A stretch of 64,000 nt of DNA from Pseudoalteromonas sp. P1-9 (GCF_001399975.1 NZ_LKBD01000015.1:1-64000); one strand, 5' to 3'; shown: positions 45,484-55,268, counted from the first letter of the stretch. Notes: a model not told the origin generated them from the letters alone. Numbers and translations: made by a program.

Positions 45484-46125
45484 ATGAAACCCTTAACTTA
45501 TTTACTTCTTATCATTGTCAGTGTGTTTTCACTTAATTCATATGCAAAAAACCACAATCAATTTGCATATTACGGTTTGAGTTTACAACAGCAAAACTTT
45601 AAATCGCTTGATTTTAAAGCATCAGTTGTGGACGAAAACCTCGGTGAATATAAGTATAAATCCAGTGATAGTGGTTTTGGTGCACGGATTTTAGTTGGCT
45701 TTCAATTTAACAGATTTGTTGCCATAGAAGGCGGTGTGTCGCGTTTTGGGGTAGCCGATTTCAAAGTGTCAGAGCAAAGCACCGATAGCAAAGGTAAAAA
45801 AACAAGTACCACAAAGCATAAAGGCGAATTTGAAACGTTAGCGGCAGATTTACGTTTGGTCGGTACATTGCCTATAAATGATAAGCTATTTTTAAAAGCG
45901 CAAGTGGGTGTGATCGGTTGGGACAATAAAATGGAGCAACTGATATATCAAGATAGCGCATTAGCCACACAAAAAATTGACGACCGCGGCACGTCTGTAG
46001 TCAGTGGGCTGGGAATCGGTTACGGCATCAGCAAATCAATGGCGCTTACCCTAGATTATGAGAAAACTGAAATCGCTGAAATTAAAACCGATACCTTAAG
46101 TGTGTCGTTACTGTTCCGATTCTAG
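45484..46125 (+). CDS. Outer-membrane beta-barrel protein (OmpA-like/porin-family fold)
   Basis: A 213-residue protein. Signal peptide 1-22 (SYA cleavage), then about eight alternating beta-strands with aromatic girdles and a C-terminal strand ending TLSVSLLFRF (final Phe, as BamA substrates need). Typical of small 8-strand outer-membrane barrels. The start at 45484 is chosen for AAGGA upstream; an upstream in-frame methionine exists but lacks a signal. Function unknown. Confidence 0.75.
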   Translation: MKPLTYLLLIIVSVFSLNSYAKNHNQFAYYGLSLQQQNFKSLDFKASVVDENLGEYKYKSSDSGFGARILVGFQFNRFVAIEGGVSRFGVADFKVSEQSTDSKGKKTSTTKHKGEFETLAADLRLVGTLPINDKLFLKAQVGVIGWDNKMEQLIYQDSALATQKIDDRGTSVVSGLGIGYGISKSMALTLDYEKTEIAEIKTDTLSVSLLFRF

Positions 46126-46130
46126 ATTTA

Positions 46131-46163
46131 GTATTTAGCGATATTTTTAATATCGCTAAATAC
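46131..46163. terminator. 33-bp perfect hairpin between convergent genes
   Basis: Inverted repeat GTATTTAGCGATATT / AATATCGCTAAATAC, 15-bp arms, 3-nt loop. It fills the 42-bp gap between the beta-barrel gene and the opposing gene, so it is probably a bidirectional terminator. No U-tract, so strength unknown. Confidence 0.65.
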
Positions 46164-46167
46164 ACTA

Positions 46168-46770
46168 CTATAAATCTTTAAGGCGCTTTAGTAATTTATG
46201 CGCATTTGATACACAATTTAGCTGCTGTGGCGGGTAGCTTAAAGTGCGTTCAAGTAGGCGCAAACATTTACTTAACTGTTCGTCACCTATTTCACAGTTA
46301 TTAACTAAGTAATCTACCGCTTCTAGCGCAACAATTTCATGTATAAAACCATTTGCTGTAATAACGCCATATTTACCCGCCAAAAATAATTGCCAATGGT
46401 TTTGAATTTGCTCTTCAAGATTTTCGAAATATTCGGCGTTAAGTTCAAAGCCTTTTGCCGCCAAATCGTTTACTGATTTTGCATATTGCTGATAGAACAA
46501 GGTATATGCTTGCGCTGAGCTTAGCTCTGAATGATTCTTTAACAAGTCTATCCATTTAGTATAGCCTCGGGCGTAATACTCTTGCTCTTCATTGAAATCA
46601 CAGATGCCAAAAAACGAGCTCGACTGCACTTGGTTTTTTAAATGGTAGGCGGCGCTTGGCAAAATACAGGCGTCTTGCCACTCATTTAAGGTGTGCTCTT
46701 TCACCCCTGTGTGCAAAGAAAGCTGTTTTAACGAGTAGAAATAATCTTCGAAGTATTCTGAAATAGCCAT
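46168..46770 (-). CDS. DUF6058-type protein (function unknown)
   Basis: A 200-residue, mostly helical protein. The N-terminal part (YFYSLKQLSLHTGVKEHTLNEW) looks like a helix-turn-helix recogniser, followed by a helical body with HWQLFLAGKYGVIT near residue 130. It resembles DUF6058 proteins, which occur in Alteromonadales and are annotated by some resources as natural-product-associated; I recall this only loosely. Convergent with the beta-barrel gene, and no partner gene is visible. Confidence 0.45.
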   Translation of the reverse strand: MAISEYFEDYFYSLKQLSLHTGVKEHTLNEWQDACILPSAAYHLKNQVQSSSFFGICDFNEEQEYYARGYTKWIDLLKNHSELSSAQAYTLFYQQYAKSVNDLAAKGFELNAEYFENLEEQIQNHWQLFLAGKYGVITANGFIHEIVALEAVDYLVNNCEIGDEQLSKCLRLLERTLSYPPQQLNCVSNAHKLLKRLKDL

Positions 46771-46916
46771 TGAAAAATAATTAACTGTATATTTGTACAG
46801 TTATCTTATCGTAACTAATAAAAATAACAACAAATTTTAACTAAGACTTGTTACCTACTTACGTGACACCTTGTTTATGGTTAAAATAGTGGAAATTTTT
46901 ATAACGATAAGTATCT

Positions 46917-47831
46917 ATGACAAACGTTGCCACAATTAAACAAGCGAGTCTAATCACCGCAATAAAAACGCCTTACCACAGCAATGGCGAAATTGATTTA
47001 CCCACTTACGACATGCTAGTTGAAAAGCAAATCGAAGCTGGTGTAGATGGCATTATTGTGGGTGGTACAACGGGCGAAGGCCAGTTAATGAATTGGGAAG
47101 AGCATTTAATGCTTATCGCCCATAGCGTTAACAAATTTAAAGGCCAATTACTTATTGTTGGTAATACCGGCAGTAATAATACTAAAGAAGCAATTAAAGC
47201 CACAGAATATGGTTTTGCTACAGGTATGGATGCAGCACTGCAAATTAATCCTTACTACGGACGCACGTCAAATCAAGGGGTTATAGCTCACTTTGAACGT
47301 GTATTAGCGATTGGTCCTGCATTTATTTACAACGTACCGGGGCGTACGGGTCAAGACTTAACTCCTGATATTATTGAACAGCTTGCTCAGTCAGAAAACT
47401 TTATTGGTGTAAAAGAATGCGCTGGTAATGAGCGAATTGAATATTATGAAAGCAAAGGCATTGCATGTTGGTCTGGTAACGACGACGAAGCCCATGAGAG
47501 TCGCCATAAAGCCAAATCACATGGTGTGATTTCAGTTACGTCAAATTTAATTCCGAGTGTATTTCGTGAATTAATGGACCGCGAAAATAATGAACTTAAC
47601 GACCAATGCCAACAATTAATGGCATGGTTATTTTGTGAGCCAAATCCAATCGCGATTAATACCGCATTGGCGTTATCGGGCGCGGTAAAACCAGTGTTCC
47701 GCTTACCGTATGTGCCGCTTAATAATCAGCAAATTGAAACAGGCATGGGATTAATGCGCCAGTTTGAAGATAAACTCGTTGGCGATTCGCTTAATCAACT
47801 AGCACAAAGCGATTTTATCGTTACCCCATAA
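46917..47831 (+). CDS. dapA: 4-hydroxy-tetrahydrodipicolinate synthase
   Basis: A 304-residue TIM-barrel aldolase of the DapA family, which condenses pyruvate with aspartate semialdehyde to start lysine and diaminopimelate synthesis. Conserved: GGTTGEG (substrate phenol site), YNVPGRTG (tyrosine) and IGVKECAG (Schiff-base lysine). The protein is slightly longer than E. coli DapA and its sequence is divergent, so a paralogous aldolase (dihydrodipicolinate-synthase-like) is possible. It precedes the helicase by 106 bp. Confidence 0.85.
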   Translation: MTNVATIKQASLITAIKTPYHSNGEIDLPTYDMLVEKQIEAGVDGIIVGGTTGEGQLMNWEEHLMLIAHSVNKFKGQLLIVGNTGSNNTKEAIKATEYGFATGMDAALQINPYYGRTSNQGVIAHFERVLAIGPAFIYNVPGRTGQDLTPDIIEQLAQSENFIGVKECAGNERIEYYESKGIACWSGNDDEAHESRHKAKSHGVISVTSNLIPSVFRELMDRENNELNDQCQQLMAWLFCEPNPIAINTALALSGAVKPVFRLPYVPLNNQQIETGMGLMRQFEDKLVGDSLNQLAQSDFIVTP

Positions 47832-47937
47832 CGCCCGTTTTTATTAAAGCGATTGGTTAAACGATCGCTTTTAGCTATTCTGCACAGCACTTTCCTTGTT
47901 ATAATCAACGTAATTCCCTCAATAGGTTTCCAATATT

Positions 47938-49203
47938 ATGAATTTCAAATCCTTTAGCTTTGCTGACTCGATTTTATCAGCATTAGAGAAAATGGGTTAT
48001 GAATCACTGACGCCAGTACAGAAAATGGCGATACCACACGTGCGTCGCGGTCACGACGTGCTTGCAAGTGCGCAAACAGGCACTGGTAAAACAGCAGCGT
48101 TTGCGCTGCCGATTATTCAAAAGCTACTCGATAGTAACGCCAATGGTGAGTCAATTCGCGCTGTTATTTTAGCGCCGACGCGTGAACTCGTTGATCAAAT
48201 TGATCATAACATTAAGCAATTTACAGCGTTTAATAATTTAAAGTCGGTTGCTATTTTCGGTGGTGTTGAGCACGACAAACAAATTAACCGTGTTAATAAA
48301 GGCTGCGATATTCTTGTCGCAACGCCAGGGCGTTTAATTGAACATTTACGTAAAGGTAATTTTGCGCTTAATAACGCGTGTCATGTCGTACTTGACGAAG
48401 CAGACCGTATGCTAGATATGGGCTTTCGCTCTGATATTGAAACCATCTTAGAGCAATGTGACAAAAATAAACAAACATTGTTGTTTTCAGCAACGTATCC
48501 GTCGGCAGTCAAACAGTTTGCTACAAAAGCACTTAAAAATCCCAAAATTGTTCAGGTAAGTAGAGATAACGAAACGGCTAGTACAATCACCCACGTTGCG
48601 TATCCCGTATCAAACGACAGAAAATTAGAGCTATTGTCAGAGCTTATTTGTCGTAAGGGATGGAAGCAAGTACTGGTTTTTGTCAATATGAAAGAAGATG
48701 TGCAGTTAATTGTTGACGAGCTTACTCAATACGGCGTTACTGTTGGTGTGATGCATGGTGATAAAAGCCAAGGTAATCGTCGCCGCGCCTTACGTGAATT
48801 TAAAGACGGGAAAACCACTATTTTAGTGGGTACGGAAGTCGCGGCTCGCGGCTTGGATATTGCCGGACTACCACGCGTAATTAACTTTGATTTGCCGTAC
48901 CTTGCTGAAGATTATGTTCACCGTATCGGGCGTACAGGTCGCGCGGGGCAAAAAGGCTTTGCTATTTCATTAGTTAGCCGTGAAGAAGAGCACGTACTTG
49001 CGCAAATTGAAGACTTAATTCAAGACAAAGTTAAGCGTATTTATTACCCTGGCTTTGAAGTAAGTAACCGTGATGGCTTAATTAAGAAAATCGGCAAGAA
49101 AACCTCGCTGCAAAAGCGTATTCGTTCTAATAGAGCAACGCAGTACGGAGCAGAAGCCAAGATGCAAAATCGTCAGAAAATCAGAAAAGCATTTAAAAAG
49201 TAA
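47938..49203 (+). CDS. DEAD-box ATP-dependent RNA helicase
   Basis: A 421-residue helicase with all motifs: Q motif (F..., LTPVQ), motif I AQTGTGKT, Ia PTRELVDQ, Ib TPGR, II DEAD, III SAT, IV-VI FVNM, TEVAARGLD, HRIGRTGRAG. A basic C-terminal tail (TSLQKRIRSNRATQ ...) likely binds RNA. The closest match in type is RhlE, which acts in RNA turnover or ribosome assembly. Single gene, with a terminator downstream. Confidence 0.93.
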   Translation: MNFKSFSFADSILSALEKMGYESLTPVQKMAIPHVRRGHDVLASAQTGTGKTAAFALPIIQKLLDSNANGESIRAVILAPTRELVDQIDHNIKQFTAFNNLKSVAIFGGVEHDKQINRVNKGCDILVATPGRLIEHLRKGNFALNNACHVVLDEADRMLDMGFRSDIETILEQCDKNKQTLLFSATYPSAVKQFATKALKNPKIVQVSRDNETASTITHVAYPVSNDRKLELLSELICRKGWKQVLVFVNMKEDVQLIVDELTQYGVTVGVMHGDKSQGNRRRALREFKDGKTTILVGTEVAARGLDIAGLPRVINFDLPYLAEDYVHRIGRTGRAGQKGFAISLVSREEEHVLAQIEDLIQDKVKRIYYPGFEVSNRDGLIKKIGKKTSLQKRIRSNRATQYGAEAKMQNRQKIRKAFKK

Positions 49204-49266
49204 CAACCAAGATTAATATTTCGTTGTTATCGAGTAGCTGACAAAGCGAAAGTTAAGTACAAAAAA

Positions 49267-49283
49267 GGAGCATTTACTGCTCC
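49267..49283. terminator. Bidirectional terminator between helicase and AbgT genes
   Basis: GGAGCA / TGCTCC stem with a 5-nt loop, flanked by an A-run on the left and a T-run on the right (two-way use). Confidence 0.85.
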
Positions 49284-49339
49284 TTTTTTATTTCAAATTG
49301 TAATAGCTTACGCCAATGGCACTTAGCAAGCTAAACCTT

Positions 49340-50929
49340 CTATGGCGTATAGTAGATTGGTGAATTAGGGCCAACTGGCATACCTAGAACGAATACCCAC
49401 AAGTAGAATAAACATACCCAGCCTACAAAGAAGAACATTGAATATGGCAGCATGGTTGCGACAAGTGTTCCTATGCCCATATCTTTTTTGTATTTGGTTG
49501 CCACCGCGAGTATTAAGCCGAAATAGCTCATCATTGGCGTGATAAGGTTAGTTACCGAATCACCAATACGGTAGGCCGCTTGAATTGTTTCAGGCGCATA
49601 ACCAATAAGCATTAACATAGGTACAAATATTGGCGCGGTGATTGCCCACTGTGCCGATGATGAACCTAAACTCAAGTTAACCACTGCACACATAAAAATA
49701 AACAGTACAAACACTTCAGGGCCAGTTAAGTTTAACGCAGTTAACATAGCCGCGCCCTTAACCGCTAAGATAGTACCTAAATTGGTCCATTTAAAGAATG
49801 CAACAAATTGCGCAGCGAAGAACACCAACACAATATACATACCCATTGAGCTCATACTTTTAGACATGGCATCAATGATATCGCGGTCGTTTTTCATTGA
49901 ACCAACAACGCGACCATAAACAAAACCAGGAATAGCAAAGGTTACAAAGATAAATACAACAATCCCTTTTAAGAAAGGTGAACCTGCCACTAATCCAGTT
50001 TCTGGATGACGTAGAATACCGTTCTCAGGCACGATTGTTGTAGCAAGTACGGCACACGTTGCTAAAAAAGCAAGACCAGCGTAACGTAAACCTTTACGTT
50101 CAATGTCAGTTAAATGGTCGATTTTGTTATCTGCTAAATCAATGCTTGCTTCGTCATTGTTGTATTTACCTAAGCGAGGCTCAACAATTTTTTCCGTTAC
50201 CCACGTACCAACAAAGGCGATTAATACGACTGAAACCGCCATAAAGTAATAGTTTGCTTCTGGGCCTACTTCATATGTTGGGTCAATCATTTGTGCTGCT
50301 GGCGTTGTAATACCCGCAAGTAATGGGTCAATCGTACCCAGTAAAAGGTTAGCACTGTAACCACCAGACACACCGGCAAACGCGGCAGCAAGGCCTGCTA
50401 ACGGGTGGCGCCCCAGGCTGTGGAAGATCATTGCAGCTAATGGAATAAGTACCACATAGCCAAGTTCTGATGCCGTGTTAGACAAAATCGCGGCAAACAC
50501 CACCATAAACGTTACTAGGCGCTTTGGCGCACCCATAACCATGCCGCGCATAGCTGCTGATAACATACCTGAATGCTCTGCAACACTTACGCCTAATAAT
50601 GCGACGAGTACCGTACCAAGTGGCGCAAAACCGGTGAAGTTAGTAACAAGTCCAGTCACGATACGTTGTAAACCTTCAGCGCTCATAAGTGATACAACTT
50701 CAATCACACCATCTGGTGCACGGCCTTTAGCACCTTCGGGGCGTGGATCAATAGCACTAATCCCCATCCAATCTGCAATACCACTGAAAATAACAATAGC
50801 AACACAGAACATTGCAAATAGGGTAATAGGATGAGGCAGTAAATTACCGAGGAATTCGACGGTTGCTAAAAAGCGATTAAACAACCCTTTATTTTGGTTA
50901 TCTTGAGAGTTTACTTCTATCGTTGACAT
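49340..50929 (-). CDS. AbgT-family transporter
   Basis: A 529-residue membrane protein with about 12 helices, matching the AbgT family: LATVEFLGNLLPHPITLFAM at the start and SSSAQWAITAPIFVPMLMLI in the second half. E. coli AbgT imports p-aminobenzoyl-glutamate; marine members are also implicated in sulfonamide export, so direction is unknown here. Convergent with the helicase. Confidence 0.92.
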   Translation of the reverse strand: MSTIEVNSQDNQNKGLFNRFLATVEFLGNLLPHPITLFAMFCVAIVIFSGIADWMGISAIDPRPEGAKGRAPDGVIEVVSLMSAEGLQRIVTGLVTNFTGFAPLGTVLVALLGVSVAEHSGMLSAAMRGMVMGAPKRLVTFMVVFAAILSNTASELGYVVLIPLAAMIFHSLGRHPLAGLAAAFAGVSGGYSANLLLGTIDPLLAGITTPAAQMIDPTYEVGPEANYYFMAVSVVLIAFVGTWVTEKIVEPRLGKYNNDEASIDLADNKIDHLTDIERKGLRYAGLAFLATCAVLATTIVPENGILRHPETGLVAGSPFLKGIVVFIFVTFAIPGFVYGRVVGSMKNDRDIIDAMSKSMSSMGMYIVLVFFAAQFVAFFKWTNLGTILAVKGAAMLTALNLTGPEVFVLFIFMCAVVNLSLGSSSAQWAITAPIFVPMLMLIGYAPETIQAAYRIGDSVTNLITPMMSYFGLILAVATKYKKDMGIGTLVATMLPYSMFFFVGWVCLFYLWVFVLGMPVGPNSPIYYTP

Positions 50930-51033
50930 GAATAATAACGGTTAATATAAAAATGCCCGCAACATACCATAATACGTAGATATTACCAAGGCTGATGCGG
51001 TTAACCGCGCGTTACGCCGCCAAGATGCGGAGA

Positions 51034-51819
51034 TTATTGCTGTGCTAAGAAGTCAAACCACTGTTGTTGATATGTGGCGAGTTTTATGTGTTTTTTCGAC
51101 ATTAAATGGCGTTGCTTGTTTTCTTTTGATGTAAACGGGCCGACACGACATAGAGGACAATACTCATTTTGATTGAAGACAAACGGTGTAAATTGATTTT
51201 TGACCGATTCTGGTTGTGTTACATCGGAGTAGCAATAAATAAAGCCTTTAGTGTCTTTAACCTGTTTATCACGGTCAACATTACGAATTTGATAGTCAGG
51301 AAAAAGTGAATAGTTAAACGCTTGTTTGCCCAAGTAAGCGATTGATGTGTCGCTGACAAGATCGGTCTCAATCTGCCAATGGCTATAAGGTTTAACTTCT
51401 TTTGAGGTTATATAACTGAGCCGTGCACCGTTTTTATCTAAAAAGTAGTCAAAACATGCGAGCAAATATTTACGTAGCAAGTTACGATTTACAATATTTT
51501 GATTTGGGGCCTTGTTAAAAGCATCTTTTGACTTAACTGCAGGTACAAGCGGAAATTGAAAAATCACTAAATCAAACGCACCACAAAGGGTATTTGGCCA
51601 GGTGTTGGCGTTTGTTATATCAAGTTCATAATTTACATTGGCATTTAATCGATTTAATCCGTCAATGCCATTTTTACTGTATTTATCCATTATGGTTGCT
51701 TTTGCATCCAATACTGACGCTGATAAATGTGTTATTTGATGATGAGCAAGTAACGAATACGAAAAGGTGAGGTCGCCATCGCCAATGGTAAGAATACGCC
51801 AGTTGGGTTTTAAGAACAT
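51034..51819 (-). CDS. BMT5-like (DUF2431) methyltransferase with C-terminal zinc finger
   Basis: A 261-residue protein. The N-terminal Rossmann-like domain has the BMT5 (DUF2431) signature ILTIGDGDLTFSYSLL and VIFQFPLVPAVKSKD; in eukaryotes this family is a 25S rRNA uridine-N3 methyltransferase. The C-terminus carries a C2H2-type finger CPLC ... HLMSKKHIK, unusual in bacteria. It probably modifies RNA; the target is unknown. Divergent from the rluF gene, itself an rRNA modification enzyme, 118 bp away. Confidence 0.78.
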   Translation of the reverse strand: MFLKPNWRILTIGDGDLTFSYSLLAHHQITHLSASVLDAKATIMDKYSKNGIDGLNRLNANVNYELDITNANTWPNTLCGAFDLVIFQFPLVPAVKSKDAFNKAPNQNIVNRNLLRKYLLACFDYFLDKNGARLSYITSKEVKPYSHWQIETDLVSDTSIAYLGKQAFNYSLFPDYQIRNVDRDKQVKDTKGFIYCYSDVTQPESVKNQFTPFVFNQNEYCPLCRVGPFTSKENKQRHLMSKKHIKLATYQQQWFDFLAQQ

Positions 51820-51937
51820 AAAATCAAAGTGCTAAAACAAAAACGCTATTCTAACATGGGCATTTACCTGAGAAAACGCAAGCGTTTTAAATGTGGCTGA
51901 ATTACAATAGCGCTATAGATTATTTAGTTGTTTAGAT

Positions 51938-52807
51938 ATGAGTGAATTAAAGCGCTTAAACAAATATATCAGTGAAACCGGTATTTGTTCACGTAGAGAA
52001 GCCGATACGTTAATTGCAGAGGGTAAAGTTACGGTTAACGGAACAGTTGCCGAAATGGGTTTAAAAGTATCTGATGCTGATAACATTACGGTTAACGGTA
52101 AGTCATTAAAGGCAAAACCAAAACGCGTTTATATTGCTTACAACAAGCCTGTGGGTGTTACCTGCACAACCGAAAAGAAAATTAAAAGTAATATTGTCTC
52201 TGCAATCAATTACAAAGATCGAATTTTCCCAATTGGACGCCTAGATAGACCGTCAGAAGGGCTTATCTTTTTGACTAATGAAGGTGATATCGTCAACAAA
52301 ATATTGCGAGCGGGCAATAATCACGAAAAAGAATACATAGTCACCGTTGATAAAGAAATTGACCAGCGTTTTGTTGAAAAGATGGCGTCAGGTATTCCTA
52401 TTCTCGATACCATTACAAAACCGTGTAAAGTTAAACAACTTGGCAAGAAACGCTTTAATATTATTCTAACACAAGGGCTTAATCGTCAGATCCGTCGTAT
52501 GTGTGAATACTTAGGATTTGAAGTAACTAAGCTAAAACGTGTTCGTATTATGAATGTATCGTTAAATGATTTAGCGGTGGGGCAATGGCGCTTTTTAAGC
52601 GACAGCGAAATGGCGCAAATTAATGCATCAATCGCTGATTCAAGTAAAACGCAAGAACGTTCAACGGACCACAATAAAAAAGCGAAAAAAACGTTTAAAC
52701 CTTTGTCATATGACGGTTCAAAAGCGAGTGATAAACATAAACGTCAGGAGCAATCTAGAAAACCTGCGAAGCGTCTTTCAGGTACATTAAGTTTAAAACG
52801 CAAATAA
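51938..52807 (+). CDS. rluF: 23S rRNA pseudouridine synthase RluF
   Basis: A 289-residue RsuA-family pseudouridine synthase. N-terminal S4 RNA-binding domain (LNKYISETGICSRREADTLI), then a catalytic domain with the aspartate in GRLDRPSEGLI. It matches RluF (modifies U2604 and related positions of 23S rRNA). The basic C-terminal tail (residues 245-289) is poorly conserved. Followed by a perfect stem-loop. Confidence 0.9.
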   Translation: MSELKRLNKYISETGICSRREADTLIAEGKVTVNGTVAEMGLKVSDADNITVNGKSLKAKPKRVYIAYNKPVGVTCTTEKKIKSNIVSAINYKDRIFPIGRLDRPSEGLIFLTNEGDIVNKILRAGNNHEKEYIVTVDKEIDQRFVEKMASGIPILDTITKPCKVKQLGKKRFNIILTQGLNRQIRRMCEYLGFEVTKLKRVRIMNVSLNDLAVGQWRFLSDSEMAQINASIADSSKTQERSTDHNKKAKKTFKPLSYDGSKASDKHKRQEQSRKPAKRLSGTLSLKRK

Positions 52808-52819
52808 ATTTATGTTTTA

Positions 52820-52846
52820 AATAATGGGCGCATGCCGCCCATTATT
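52820..52846. terminator. Stem-loop after rluF
   Basis: Perfect 11-bp inverted repeat AATAATGGGCG / CGCCCATTATT with a 5-nt loop, 12 bp after the rluF stop. No strong T-run. Confidence 0.5.
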
Positions 52847-53015
52847 GCGTTGAAATACCGTGTACAACGCATTTCTGTTTAACATTTAGCTATCTTGCCT
52901 GCGATTTATTACACGTTAATCAAACAGCTATCTTCATAACATATCAACATAAATTAAGCATAAGTGACTACATTAGACTACGCTTTTAACACTAAGTTAA
53001 AAACTGAGAATAACT

Positions 53016-53996
53016 GTGCGCACACTGATTTTATTAGCTTTGTTTGTTGTTTTTTTAGGGCAATTAACGCCACGCTTTGAGATCATCAAATCGATTTATC
53101 AAATTGATTTGATAACCAGTCTACAAACCCAGTTTGCTCTGCTATCAATTGTGTTAAGCATACTGTTGGGCTTTTGGAATCGCACCGTAATGGTAATTTT
53201 TCTGCTTGTTAGTGGATTATTGATTGCTGCAAATTTTAATGCCTATCTAAACAGTACATTGTTTATTAGTAAAACAGAAGAGTTCATTAATCAGCGTGAG
53301 AGCGATGCGATAAAAGTGTTGCAATACACGTTTGATGATACGCTAGACTCAGTGCTTTCACCGATTTATCAAGAAATAACACAACAAGATGCAGAGTTAA
53401 TAATTCTTTTCAATGTCAATGAATTGCATATCAATCAATTAAAAACATTAAGTGAAGGGCGCTTTAATTACGGTATTCGCAAAAAAGAAAGTTTACCGAG
53501 TAATATTGCTATTATCAGTAAGTATCCAATCAGTAAAAAGCAAAAAATATCCATTTTAGATGAAAGAGGCGATTTGGTGTCACTTGGCATAGTAATTAAC
53601 AAGCAAACTCTTGACTTATTTGCAATGCACCCACCAAGACCGACGACAGAGGTTAATTGGCGACGTCGCAATTTAATGTTGAACACATTAGAGGCGCGAT
53701 TAAACAACGCTGATAATACGTCGCCTTACGCTTTGGTTGTTACCGAGCTGTATACAACGGTGTGGTCTAAGTATTTTCCAAATTTAACGAACTTACGCTC
53801 ATGTGCTTATACAATGGGGCTTTATGGCAATTGGTATGCAAAGCCTTGGTTAAAATCATTGGGTGGGCTAGGTGCAATCAATACAAGCCATTGCTTTTTT
53901 AGTTATCGATTAAAAACAAATAACTTAGAGACACATCAAGTGGCACGTTCAGATAATAATATTGTTACGTACTCGGTAATATTACCAACAACTTAG
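53016..53996 (+). CDS. Membrane-anchored EEP-fold protein with missing active site
   Basis: A 326-residue protein. Two or three membrane helices lie within residues 1-80 and a soluble domain at 95-326 has the outline of the endonuclease/exonuclease/phosphatase fold: FAMHPPRPTTEVNWRRRN is very like the EEP histidine block. The catalytic blocks, however, are altered: the GDxN position reads TELY, and the terminal SDH reads RSDNN. So it probably lacks nuclease activity. Convergent with the next gene by 4 bp overlap. Confidence 0.65.
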   Translation: MRTLILLALFVVFLGQLTPRFEIIKSIYQIDLITSLQTQFALLSIVLSILLGFWNRTVMVIFLLVSGLLIAANFNAYLNSTLFISKTEEFINQRESDAIKVLQYTFDDTLDSVLSPIYQEITQQDAELIILFNVNELHINQLKTLSEGRFNYGIRKKESLPSNIAIISKYPISKKQKISILDERGDLVSLGIVINKQTLDLFAMHPPRPTTEVNWRRRNLMLNTLEARLNNADNTSPYALVVTELYTTVWSKYFPNLTNLRSCAYTMGLYGNWYAKPWLKSLGGLGAINTSHCFFSYRLKTNNLETHQVARSDNNIVTYSVILPTT

Positions 53997-54391
53997 TTGC
54001 TAAAAATTTTTTGATAAACAAACATCAGGCTAATTACTATTGCGCTTACGAGTGGCAGTAAACTAAACATAAGCCATACATCATAACTGACTAAACTGCT
54101 GGCGCTGAATATGTTGCGCACGTTACCTGAGAAAATTAACGATACCGGAAACCAACTTAATGCAGCGTATAGTCCAATATTGGCAATGCTCTGTTGCAAA
54201 AAAGTAGGACGTGCGATTAATTTTGCAGAGCAGGCTACGGCAACTAAGCATAACATGATGACAAATGAGCGATAAGGAACATGCCAAAATATTTCGTTAG
54301 AATGTTGAAGAAAATCAACATCTAAAAGAATAAAACACCCGCTGACAAGCGCTGTCATAAATGAAGCTAGCAGACAATTTTTATGTGACAT
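53993..54391 (-). CDS. Small four-helix membrane protein
   Basis: A 132-residue protein with about four hydrophobic segments. No family recognised. Its end overlaps the end of the EEP-like gene by 4 bp, and its start is 17 bp after the binding-protein gene, so it could share that transcript. Confidence 0.55.
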   Translation of the reverse strand: MSHKNCLLASFMTALVSGCFILLDVDFLQHSNEIFWHVPYRSFVIMLCLVAVACSAKLIARPTFLQQSIANIGLYAALSWFPVSLIFSGNVRNIFSASSLVSYDVWLMFSLLPLVSAIVISLMFVYQKIFSN

Positions 54392-54408
54392 GTGAGAGCA
54401 ATAAAATA

Positions 54409-55155
54409 CTAATGAACAGGCATAGTATAATTTAGTAGACGTTGTTTCCAGTGTTTCGTAAAGTCTTCACAGATTAAAATTGAATTTAAAGCTAAATATA
54501 AGCTGTTATTTTGGCTTTTTGGTAACATGATATGGCGAGTAAACGTATCGTGATGTTTTTCAGCAATGTAGAAGTCGTTGTGATCTCGTTTACTTAAATA
54601 AAGAAATGTGTAGTAACTCAATATCGCAGTATCGATACGTTCTTTTTTCAACATATCAAATAATTGCGTTTCGCTTTGTGTATTTACGCGGGTTAACTTT
54701 TGCTGATTTGCTAACGAATCTACGCCTATGTATTTAAAGCCATGAATGCCACCAACCCGTTTACTTTCTAGATCGGATAATTCGTTCACAATCACAGGAT
54801 GCTTACTTAAGCTCACAAATATATCTTGATCGGACATCATTTTCGGCGTCCAATGATAGCGTGATTGAGTTGGATCTCTAAACCACTTGGGATTTACACC
54901 AATAACTACACCGTTTAGCTTGTTTTGCTTTAAGCGGTGGTCAATGCGTTTTCGTGGCATGTACACCAATTTAAACTGATAGCCAGAATTCATTTGGTTG
55001 AGTAAATCGACGAACTCAAAATATAATCCAGATTTTTGTTCCAAGTCGATAACGTAAGGCGGCATATTATGATAGGTATATACCTCAACTTGGCTTTGTC
55101 TTGCGGTTAGTTGCAACGGTAAAATAAATAAAAGCAGTAAAATATATTTCATCAA
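54409..55155 (-). CDS. Periplasmic binding-protein-like (family 3) sensor or transporter component
   Basis: A 248-residue protein with a signal peptide (1-18, TARQ boundary) and the type II periplasmic binding fold: an N-lobe with YFEFVDLLNQMN and MPRKRIDHRLKQNK, then a C-lobe with LFDMLKKERIDTAILSY. It is similar in kind to the PBP at 2549-3409. No ABC partners are adjacent. Ligand unknown. Confidence 0.75.
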   Translation of the reverse strand: MMKYILLLLFILPLQLTARQSQVEVYTYHNMPPYVIDLEQKSGLYFEFVDLLNQMNSGYQFKLVYMPRKRIDHRLKQNKLNGVVIGVNPKWFRDPTQSRYHWTPKMMSDQDIFVSLSKHPVIVNELSDLESKRVGGIHGFKYIGVDSLANQQKLTRVNTQSETQLFDMLKKERIDTAILSYYTFLYLSKRDHNDFYIAEKHHDTFTRHIMLPKSQNNSLYLALNSILICEDFTKHWKQRLLNYTMPVH

Positions 55156-55241
55156 ACGGTATTTAGGCTCTCGATAAACACGCTTTTTTAAATAATAGCG
55201 GCAGTTACAACACGGTTTATTAAGTATAGTGAGCGAATAAT

Positions 55242-55268
55242 AAAAAACGAGCCATTGGCTCGTTTTTT
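55242..55268. terminator. Bidirectional terminator downstream of DUF1338 gene
   Basis: Perfect 12-bp stem AAAAAACGAGCC / GGCTCGTTTTTT with a 3-nt loop; A/T tails support use on both strands. It ends the ast-like operon on the minus strand. Confidence 0.88.
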
